Source: Euptelea pleiosperma (Eukaryota; Streptophyta; Magnoliopsida; Ranunculales; Eupteleaceae). From it: a stretch of DNA of 64,000 nt. Below the pieces are notes generated by a model. The model was given only the letters and a program-made list of their open reading frames with translations, ran no database searches and was not told the origin of the DNA. Made by a program: the position numbers and the translations under genes. Numbering within the stretch: the stretch's first letter is position 1; each line of letters begins with the position of its first letter. The stretch covers positions 4,373,059-4,437,058 of the forward strand of contig CM068549.1 in the NCBI GenBank assembly GCA_035048495.1, in the 5' to 3' direction. Shown here in pieces: positions 27,601-39,100 of this stretch.

Positions 27601-30600
27601 TATAATATTATTTATTTATTTTCACGGGCATGTAAGCCTTTTTTTGAGAGCATGTTCTCACTTCCATCTCTCCACATTTAGTTGATTGATTGAATTGTTT
27701 GAGTTATGAATTATTTTAATTATGTGTTTTCTACATCTAAACTTTTTTTACTTAGTGGGTTTTCGAATGAACCTTAGTAGTCTAATTGACATAATTGGAC
27801 CACTAGGGGACATTCATGGATCACCTCTGGGTTCGGGTACGGGTCGATCCATGGATTTTTGGGTCGTATCTGGGTATCCGGATTCGGGGCGTGACAAGGC
27901 CTTTGATGTTTAGGATGATAGAATGCACATCCGCTTGCTTCCCTTCAAAAGCTCTCTGGTTCCTCTCCCTCCAAATGCTCCAAATAATCACTAAGGGGGT
28001 CATTCTCCATAAAACATTTCCACTAGCTGAGAAAACTTTAGTGCTCCAGCTAAAAAAAAGAGACTTCAGGGATGCTGGCATGACCCAACTTACCCCGAAT
28101 TCTCTCCAAAAATAACTCCAAATGCCCGTAGCCAGCTTGCAGTGCAACAAAAGGTGATCCACAGATTCCCCATCAGATCTACACATCCAACAATAATTGA
28201 CCATGGTGATCCCTCTAGCCATCAGATGATCCACCGTGAGGATCTTATCTAGAGACGCTTCCCAAGCGAAGAAAGCGACTTTAGTTGGGACCTTGGATTT
28301 CCACACCATGGTGATTGGAAAGGGCGTTTCCTCGTTGCCTTGCATCGCTCCATAGAGAGAGCTCACCGTAAAAGAACCCCCTTTGTTCCAGATCCATACT
28401 CCCCTGTCCTCCACCTCAGGTCTAAGGCGTGTATCCTGTAGTCTCATTAATAGGCTGGATAAAGGATCAATCTCCCAATCATTAAGATTCCTTCTAAAGC
28501 CCAAATTCCACCCAGCCGACTCCCCTCCACTCTGGAAGAAATCTTGGACAGATCCCATTTTCTTCTCTGACATAGAGTAGAGCTCCGGATAGTCTTCCTT
28601 AAAGGGTTTGTCCCCATTCCAGACATCCTCGCAGAACCTGATTCTATTGTCAGCTCCAACCTCAAAACGCACCCCCTTGACAAAGGTTTTGGACACCTTT
28701 AGAATCCCCCTCCACACACTACAACCGTACGGGTTTCTAGTCTCCCGACTGCTCCAGCCATGCGAAGAGATCCCATACTTGCCAGCCACAACTCTTCTCC
28801 AAAAACTAGTTTCCCCCGTCCCAAATCTCCATAACCACTTTCCTAAGAGTGACAGGTTCATGTGTTTGAGGTGCTTTATTCCCAGACCCCCTATGTCCTG
28901 GCCTGACACACCTTATCCCATCTCACCAAGTGAAATTTGTGATCCAGAGAACATCCTTCCACAAGAAATCTCTCATGATCTTATCCACAATGAGTAACAC
29001 ACTTCTCGGGATGAAGAAGAGAGACATATAGTAGATAGTTAGGCTTGAGAGAGTACTTTTTATCAGCACCATTCTACCCCCTTTTGATAGGTATTTGGAT
29101 TTCCATGTAGCTAATCTTCTCCCAAAGCTTTCAATGACAGGCCTCCAAAGTGCCTTGGATCTATAAGCAGCCCCAAGAGGCAAACCCAAGTAAGTAGAAG
29201 GGAGTTCATCAATACCACAGCTAAGAATGTTTGCCATACCCTCCATATTCCTGACCTCTCCAATGGGAAACAGTTTGCTCTTGGACAAATTCACCCGAAG
29301 ACCTGAAACAGCTTCAAAACAACCTAGGACTCCTTTGAGAAATCTCAATTGAGCCAGCGTCGGATCCAGAAAGATGAGAATGTCATCGGCGAATTGAAGA
29401 TGGGAAATATAAGGAAGTCCGGGCGCTGTGCTAAACCCAACTAGCTCTCCCAAGGTCGCAGCACTAGATATCAGTCTACTTAGGGCTTCCGTCACCACGA
29501 TGAATAAAAATGGGGAGAGGGGATCACCTTGTCGCAATCCTCTAGAGCTTTTAAAGTAACCCGTCGGGGAGCCATTGACGATGATAGAAAAGGAGGCTGA
29601 AGAGATGCATCTCCATATCCACTTCCTCCACTTGCCCCCGAATCCCATTCTGCCCAATAAGTAATCCAAGAAAGCCCAGTTGACATGATCGTAGGCCTTC
29701 TCCATGTCGATCTTGCAGACGAGACCGGCGTTGCCAGACTTGATTCTCGAGTCAATACATTCGTTGGCAATGAGGACTCCATCAAGAATCTGTCTTCCTC
29801 TGACAAAAGCTCCTTGGTTGGCCGATATGACCGAGGACAGAACCTCTCTAAATCTTAAGGCTAGCACCTTTGCTATAATTTTGTAGACACTTCCCACCAA
29901 ACTGATGGACCTGTAATCCAAGATGTCCTCCGCCCCCATGGTCTTCGGAATCAAGGCTATGAAAGTACTATTTGATGGGAAGTCTAGGAAACCTTCTTCT
30001 TGGAATTCTCCCACCACCTTCATAAAGTCAGCTGCAATGATATCCCAGCAGTGCTTGTAAAAAGCTATGGAGAAACTATCTGGGCTTGGAGCCTTGTCAT
30101 TGGCCAAGGTGGATAGAGCATTCACCACTTCTTCCTCCAGAATAGGTCTCTCCAGCCTCTCCCTATCTTCCAGACTGATTTGATCAAAGTGGAGACCTTG
30201 TAGGGATGGTCTATAGGACATCGGCTCTGTGTACATATCTGAATAGAATTCCACCGCCCCCTGTCTTATACTTGCTTCGTCGTCCTTCATGACTCCCTTA
30301 ATTCTAATGCGATGGATATGGTTCCTCCTTCTATTAGCATTAGCAACATTATGGAAAAACTTCGTATTCTGGTCTCCCTCCTTAAGCCACCTGACTCTTG
30401 ATTTTTGTCTCCAGCATATCTCCTCCATCTTCACCAAATTTTGGTATTCACCCTTCAAATTTATTCTCTCCATCTGTTCATCCAACGATAGATTGCCATC
30501 TTCCTCCTTCTTGTCCAACATAGCAATCTTATCTAAGACCAAGCCCTTTTTTTGATCGACTCGTCCAAATGTCTTCCGGTTCCATGCTTTGATCCTTTCT

Positions 30601-33138
30601 TTAAGCGCCTTGAGCTTTCGTCTAAAGACCACCCCCGCCTTTCCATCGAAGGAGAAGGAGCTCCTCCACTTTAGCCTTCAAATGTGGATCATGCAGCCAC
30701 ATATTTTCGAAACGGAAAGGGGATGGTCTCGATCTGAAACCCCTACACCCTAACAGCAGAGGAATATGGTCTTAAATAATTAAAGGGATTTAAAATTTAA
30801 ACTTAGGCATTTGCAACCATACTAACAACAAACCTCAAAATTAACAACAAAAAAAATCATTGTATTTAATTAAAATAGACTTCGCACATCACTTGAGCAT
30901 ATGGTTTAAAAAAATGTTAAACGCCCATTACGTAATACCCATTATATTACATAACGTTTCCAAAAAGCAAGTGTTGTTATGATGTTATATGATACATTTT
31001 TCAACGTAATAATCATTTAAACAACTGTTTTTTAATGATTTTTCTAATCTCATATTTAATTTCTTAATTAACAACATTCAAATAACCAGAAAGTGAGTAT
31101 TTTGTTGTCATTTCTTATTTTAGAAACACGTTTTGTTGGATAATCTCATAATCCCTAATATAAAGTAGATGGCTAGAAACAGTGGAGACTTATAACCTTG
31201 TTCAATATCAGACATGAGTCAAGTCCTTCGATTTTGTTGAGCTTAAAATGATTCAACTCAGCTGAGTTACCAACTCACCAGATTGTTAGAGATTAGACAC
31301 ATTCATGTTGACATTTGATAACTCTCTCTCTCTCTCTAAGTATACATGTTAAATCAGTAATCAATTAAGATTATGCAATAAGATTTAATTATGTAATATC
31401 AGTATTTAAGATCATGGATGGTAACGTTTAAATTGATTTTATAACTTGACCTACGAAATTATTTAATAAAAGATGTCTGAAGACAAGTGCTCAGTTTAAG
31501 TCAAGGATTAGTCCTATGTGGCTAAGAGACCCTTGGGCCCCTGTGAGACCCTAAAAAGCAAGGTAGGGCTTGGTAACCTTTGATGTAGAACCGTAAACCC
31601 ACCTGGATCCAAGTGGTATAGAAAAGGAATTACCCGTGCGTAATTTCCCCGATTGTGACATATTAAATTGTGAACATGCTTTCAAACATTATGATGGAGT
31701 GAATATATACACCTGTGAATTGTTTCAAAAGAAAAAATTCTACTTTTATTCTTGCTAAAATCACCGTCCTCATTGGGAGTCCTAAGATCTTACTAGGTTG
31801 TCGTAACACACTCAAAATTTTGTTTCAGATGTGTGGTCGACTGACAGTCTAAGCATAAATAAATCGTGAGATATTTTATTTTCTTTCTGTTAGCTTAAAT
31901 TTTTATTTATTGTAAACCATAACGGTAAATTTTAAGGCATTATGGTGTAAACTAGGGTTACATTTCTGAAGATCACCCCTCAGATCAGAAAGAGGCCAAC
32001 TGCTAGGAAGTACCTGAAGAGGTTCAAACCTCACTTGGTGATTCCACCTACGCCTATCCTCCCCATAATACATGCGACATCAAACAGCGTGGAGAGTGAT
32101 GAGAGGAGTTTCCATAGAGAGAAGTCGGTGAATAAACCTACCGATCCATTGCTGGCAAGCCTATCGACACGTATTATACTCCCCACCCTGAGCCGAAATA
32201 CATTCTCGGTCTTTGGGAAGAAGTGGCAGATAACTTTAATTGATTTTAGATGATTTCCTTCTATTTCCAGTACATTATTTCGTAACTTGAAGAATTTAGT
32301 TGGACTACAAGTATGACTTTATTTATAGTATAAATCATTTTATCTCTAAAATTCTCATGCCTTGAATACGAATGCTAGATTGCCCACTGTTGGGGCTAAC
32401 ACCGTGTACCGGATTTGGGGAGTGATGACATACACTTATAATAATAAATAGAAGGACAAAAAAATGCATATGCAGGATGAATATCAATAAAACTTGATAA
32501 TAAACATAACAATATAATCATCGGGACCAATATTTAGCTCAATCACAAAATATACTTTTCCAACATCATACATATTTATGGAAGTATGTTTAACACTACA
32601 ACCATTTATCACACATTTCTTCTTTTCCCACAAACATCATTCATCGGTTGTGCCATTTCATCTCATCCATACCCATCTAGCATACTCTACTCTATGTTGC
32701 TAGTGTAATTTCAAGTGCAACCGATTCTTCCCCAACCGTCACCTTAACTGTGTCAAGCTCTCGATCAACCTCATCTAATAATCGATCATTTGGATCCACA
32801 CCCATAATGTGATCGTGCAACACAAAACAAGTTAATGATATCTGCACTTGTTTTTCGATTCTATAGAACGAATTGCATGATAATGGCCACTTCTTCTTGA
32901 CTACCTTGAATAATCTCTCAATTGCAATTTTGTTAAGGCATGCCATTTCTTGAATAATTTCCGCATATTCTCAGGCATACTCTTTCCATTCATTAGTATG
33001 GTAGCTCATATGACGACACAAGCTAGAATCCAAGCTGATTAGTATATCCTATGTCCATGAGCTATGTTGCATGTGTTCGGGTACAAGTATGAGTCTAAGA
33101 GTCAGAGCCTTCAAACTCCTAAATCTTTGGAGTACGGG

Positions 33139-33178
<40 letters not shown>

Positions 33179-36100
33179 TACTGTTTTGGAATTTTTTGCA
33201 ATAAATGGGCTATTTCGGAAGGAGGCGGCTCGTTTTGGAGGCAGAAAAGAGAGCGCAGAGAGAGAGAGAGAAAGATAGCAGCACAAACAAGCATGGCCTA
33301 GGGACCAACCACTCAATGGGCCTCAAAATTCAGTAAGCCTAAAATTGACCTGATCAAGATGATTGAAACCATCTGAACTATCACTCTTTCACAAAATAGA
33401 AAAAAAAATATACCCAGAGATCCTGAAAAGTTGATAGAACAGACAGCTATGATTAAGTAACCAAGTTAATTTTAGGGGTACAAGGACCAATAGAATGATA
33501 GATCCAGCCCCATGTATGTGTCATTATGGATTAACTTTGAGTTACTTAGATTTCCTCGTTAGATATATTGAAGCTCAAATTGATGCTGCTCTCTGTCCCA
33601 TCCTTAAGATCTTGTGCGCAATCACATCTTACCAAATATGTATATAAAAAAAAAAAAAAAAAGAAAAAAAAGATAGCATACCGAATGATTGATAAGGCCT
33701 GCAATAGGAACCAAACATATCCTCAGCTTTCCATCAGTGAAAATAACATTCATGCTATTAGAATACCAGAGCTCACAAGCCCACAGAAACCGGTCCCATG
33801 TGTAAAGCTCTGCTTGAAATACATCGGGATGGTTACTGCATAGAGCAGGACATATCGCGTCATATTGCATGCGCAAGTGCTGAAAAGACAAAAAACAAGA
33901 ACAAACAAATCATATTGACCTATCTCCCATGGAAGCACTGTTCATCTTTAGAATGTGTGAATCACGCGTTTGAAAACCACTCGCAATCTAATTCCTAAGA
34001 CAATAATTAGGCCAAACCTGGATTCCTCCGTGTTCAAAAATATTTCAGAATTATAACAGAAAGAGGATGCATTGGACTGTATCTCTTTCCAAAAATATTT
34101 CAAACATTTAATAAAAGGGCATTACTCTTTTAGATTCTTATGAAGGATTTTTGTCTCTCTGCCACTCATCACACTGGTTGCATGTTAGTATACAATGAAA
34201 CGGAAAGCTTTATCACCTCTTTTGCTTGGATAATCTCTTCAAACAACAAGGTTCCCTCAAGAGCAGTAAGTGCATCAATTCCAAAGTTCAACCCTGGAAA
34301 ATGAAAGCAATACTGAAATCAAAGAGAAACCTTTCGAAAGTCATTAACTATTAACATAGAAGCAAGAAATGACATGACAGTAGTAGTGACTGGTGATTAC
34401 AGAAAATGGCTTATCTAAATAAACAAACAAATGTAAACATATTTATATAACCTTTTTACATGATCTGACTCCACGCTTAAACAAGATAGAACAAAATATG
34501 GAAAACAAAAGACACAACGTAGATGCTCACGAAATGTCCAGATGAAGCAAAATAGAAGGCCCATAATACAGTGAAAAGAAATCAGAAAAGGAAAATTACA
34601 GTGCATTCAATAACAGGAACAGTCTTCTACCCAACTCAAACTGTAGACAGACATACGATGAAAATGGCAATAGGGAAAAATCAACTATGGCCATTTTTAA
34701 AACTACATGGTGAGCTGATTTTTTTTAAACTATTGTTTTATTTTCCTTTTTTTATATATCTCTTATTATTTGATTTTTCCTTTCTTATATAATCATTATT
34801 GAATATAATAAGGTCTTATTAAATAAACAAATGTAAACACATTTATATATGCTTTTGACATGATCTGACTCCACGCTTAAACAAGATACAACAAAATATG
34901 GAAAACGAAAGACACAACATTGGTCACAAAATATCCAGATAAGCAAAATAAAAGGTTTATAATATGGTGAGAGACAAATAAGAAACGGAAAATTACCGTG
35001 CATTTAATAACTAACAGGAACAGTCTTCCACCCAACTCAAACTGTAGACAGACATATGATGAAAATTGCAATTGGGAAAAATCAATTATGTTCAATGCCA
35101 TGAAATCCTATAGAACTGCTTTTTCCCTCTGGGCTGGTAACTAACACAGAAGTGGGCATTCCTTTACCCAGTTGTTATTCCTTTCTAGTACAACAACAGA
35201 TATTTGTGTTACATTGTACGTATAACAATAATGGGGAATCTGTACTACACATGGTATATATTTCTGGACCATCCAATCAATAAGCTCCACATAGGAGACC
35301 TCCCAGTCCAAGAAAACCCAAATTGGATGATCTACCATCTGATAAAAGTGCTTTTTTCCCATTCAAAATGTAAACAACTATGTTATTTTGATAAGCAGTC
35401 AAAATGTAAACAATTGATCAGATTATTAACATGATTCAATCGGGTCAATTTGCAGGTAAGAGGTCTCCTATATGGGGTACATGAGTGCTAATTAACATGA
35501 GTGCTAATTAAAAAGTTCATAAATAGGCTTCTGGGCAGAAACACAGGCTCATTAGCCATGCATGACTTCTTAACAAGGGTGTATTCTAAAATGGATTAGT
35601 ACAGAGAACAAGAATCTATAGATAATCCTTGCGTACAACAAGAACGCAATTGGAATATATGTGTAGCTACTTATTAGTTAATACAAGCAATTCTAAGAGG
35701 TGGCCAAGAGTTCTTGAAGGAGTATCTTAGAATGAAAACAGCATACCTGTATTAAATGTTTCTGGCAATGTCTCAAAATAGATCTTGAATTTGGAATCAG
35801 GGTTGTACCTCTCCTTCATGCTCCACAGTAACAACATCGTCTCTGCGGAGATGCCATCTATTCGTTTCAGGACATGAAACTGTGAGCAAGGAAACAATAA
35901 GGGCTTATATTCTGGGTTCTCATTTTGATATGTGGACAATGCTACATTCGTTAATTGAACTGTATTGGGCAATTTTAGTTATCCGGTTCAATGAATGGAT
36001 GGCCCATAAACCCCACAAACCCACACCCCACCCCACCCCAATACACACACACACACACACCCCACCACCACCAGAACATGTGAGATGCATGAATGGTGGA

Positions 36101-39100
36101 TGGGACAAGAAGCATAACTTTTATGTTCCAAACTTTCAAGAATCCGTGCTTTGTTAACAGATACCACCACTATCAAATCTCTACCTAGATTTCCCCAAAT
36201 GGCTTTTAGGTGCCAAACTTGTTAAGGATATTGTTCGTGTAAGAATTTTAACCAAAAGGACAGAATCAAGCAATTTAGCCTCTTCTAATGGTTGTTTCAT
36301 TCACATGATTTTTGGCTTCAATGTACCTCCAAAAATTTTTATTTTAATATGCATTGGCAACTTGGATACACATGACTTGACTTCTTAGTGTGGGAAGATT
36401 GCTAAATATGTACCCTCAGACACTTGTTAATTATGTTAGACACTTCCCTAAGAAAGGAAAGAGGAAGAAAAGTAAGGGTGGCATCATCATAGGCACCCCT
36501 ACTGCAAAGAATGTTTAACCAAATAAAGATTTTTATCTTCTATTCTTTTCTTCTCTTTTATTCTTTTTTATTTTTCTTTTTTCTTAGTGGAAGTTCTATA
36601 TTAGTGAGAGGCAGGCTATGTTACCTGACTGGACAAATGAGGACGTGGCAAAAGGACCATCCAGCTGCGATAGCAAGCGTCGAAGCCCTGCAAGCTCGGA
36701 AGCAGCCAAAGGGCCCATAGAAGCCTGTGAAGAAGAATGCTGGAGAGACTAACCCTGAGAGGGTGCTGAGGTGTCCATGCTAGCTGAATGCGCACCAGAA
36801 GATCCTAACTGACTGGAGCGAGGAGCGGAAGACTGGGGGCGACCATACAGCTTCCACCAAGTAGCTTGCACATGTCCAAGGCGACCACAGGAGTCACACT
36901 TGGGCCTCTCCTTGGAGCAAGGTTTAAAATTTCGATTTCGCATGCCATTTCGATGAGGGCCGAAACCAAAATTTCGTGTGAAATTTTGGAAAATTTGAAA
37001 TTGAGATTAGTAATGAAAATTTCGAAATTTCACAAAAAAACGAAATTTCAAAAAATCCAATTTCTATAATTTCGATTTTCATGGATTTCGGTTTCGGTGT
37101 AATCTGAAACCAAAATTTCGGTCCGAAATTTCGAACTTTTCGTCAAAATTTAAAACCTTGTCTTGGAGGAAGAAGATCGGCTAGCTGAAGGTGCAGAGAA
37201 CTTAGGGGTTCGACTCCCCTAAAGCTGATGAGGCTGAGAAGCAAATGCAAAGGCAGGAGCTGGTGAAGAGGTGACAAGCGTTGATCACTCGTGAAAGAGA
37301 GACTCATCCTAAGTAGATAGTCGGCAGCTCTCCTCACTCTGGAGAAATGAGTAGACCTCGCTGAGAGTAGGTAGAGGGGCTTAGCTGCTAAGAATTTGAA
37401 CCCTGACCAACTCATATGAAGGATTGAGTCTAGAGAGGAACTCAAATATCCTACCCTCCTCAACGTGCTTCTGGTACGTAACTACTTCATCTAGAGTAAG
37501 AGGATGGTAAGAATAGTAGTAGTCTAACTCTCTCACATACTCTGAAGCGTCGCAAAGTAATCGGAGAGAGATGTTCTGCTTCAATCGGTAAGCTCTACCA
37601 TTGTTCTACTGCTGTGAGTAGGTCTTCTTAGCAGTTTCACAAATATCTTGGGTTGTGCGCATGAATAGAAAACCCCGACTGATGTGAGGTTCCATGGAGT
37701 TGACAAGCCAAGACTGGACTGTGAGATTCTCAGTTTCCCATTTCTCAAACGTGGGATCATCCTCCTCTAGCTTTTTGGTCCGCCCTGTACAATGCCCCAT
37801 CTTCCCACAGCCTCCAAAGAACAACCGTGCTGCTCTAGCCCACTCCAGATAGCCCCGAAAAATTCCATTAAGGGTACGAAAAACAAGCTGGTCTACAAAC
37901 TGAGTTTTTCGTAATATTCAAGGAGAATGGCCAGAAAACACACCAAATAAACCCAAAAAATTCCCAAAATAACCAAAAAGAGGGGAAAAAAAGAGCTCTA
38001 TCAAATGGTGGAGTTTCAAGTTAAAAGAGGAACCTATCCGTACGGCTGACGTCAGCAGTCGTACGGCCTGGATGACGTCATCAGCCCCAGGTTGATCTTC
38101 GATAGAACTCCCTTCAAAAACTCCCTTGATGGCTCTGATACCAAGTTGAATTGAAGAATTAGAGTTAAGCTTAGGGTTTCACGGTAAATAAAATAAAGAA
38201 GAGAGAAGAAAGGATGTCATGTGATTAGATCCCAATGACTCCATAAATCTTATTTATGTAAAAAGGGCATTACAAAGAAAAATATACCCCTCAAGGGGGG
38301 TATTTATAGAACTACCCCTAATAAATGAAATACGTATATGATAACAGGACAAGGATACGTGAAGCAGGGATACAGCTCGGCATTTTCCAAAATTAGGGAC
38401 TTGGATACGAATACAGATATCCTACCCATTTCCTAAAATTTATGGCATGTATACTTTCACATTGTATGTTATAAAAGGTACACACATAGATACACAAATA
38501 TGCATGCGGAAACAAACAAGAAAATGTGTGATAATCAAAATAAGTGCCAGAAAATATTTTATTCTGTATGCCATCGGGCCAGGACAAACGGGTGTGGATC
38601 TAGGCTAAAGGAGGATTGTTCTCCGTAAATTCATTCTATAAGGTTTTACACTCGACTGATGGGGCCATCTTCCCCACTTCTTTGGTTTGAAGCTCTAAAG
38701 TCCCTTCTAAAGTGGCCTTCTTCACTTGAGAAGCCTCTCTGAATCAGATTATGACAGTGGACCATTTATGGATCAGAGGATTAATTATTGTTGACTATTG
38801 TTGGATGTGCCCACACAATGGAGAAACAGTCAATCATCTTCTATTACATTGCGATGTGGCCAAGGAGGTCTGAGCTTCTTTTCTTTACGAGTTTGGTATG
38901 AGCTGGGTGATGCCGGATTCCTTCTTGGACCTCATTATCAGTTGGCACTCTACAGCGTTCTCCTCTAGAGGTTGCATTCTTTAGAGGATGATGCCTTTCG
39001 CTATAGTGTGGGGACTCTGGAGGGAGAGGAACCATAGGGTTTTCGAAGGCAAGAGCGTGGATATGACGTCGATCATCCTCAACATCAAGGGGTTGTTGTT

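Larger units (their letters stand above)
24009..30765 (-). mobile_element. 5'-truncated L1-type LINE, interrupted by solo LTR S4
   Basis: About 3.1 kb of LINE remains in two blocks, 27897-30765 and 24019-24278. The 5' end keeps only the last part of the endonuclease domain ([19 protein letters not shown] at about 30660-30740, minus strand). RT and zf-RVT regions follow, then the 3' end with a plus-strand poly-T at 24020-24030, which is the minus-strand poly(A) tail. S4 sits in the last part of ORF2. No clear target duplication was found, and the 5' end is a typical L1 truncation. Confidence 0.85.
36740..38560 (-). mobile_element. Ty1/copia fragment: LTR end, PBS and gag, no pol
   Basis: In minus-strand order: LTR 3' part (about 38560-38147) with TATAAATA at 38308-38301, the primer-binding site at 38142-38131, a leader, and a decayed gag (37860-36740) interrupted by a MITE. 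No protease, integrase or RT follows; the sequence after 36740 is unrelated. The LTR start was not located, so the upper limit is approximate. It lies in SET intron 3. Confidence 0.75.

Noticed and set aside
28383..28997. Plus-strand open frames over the LINE
   Set aside because: Antisense shadows of LINE ORF2.
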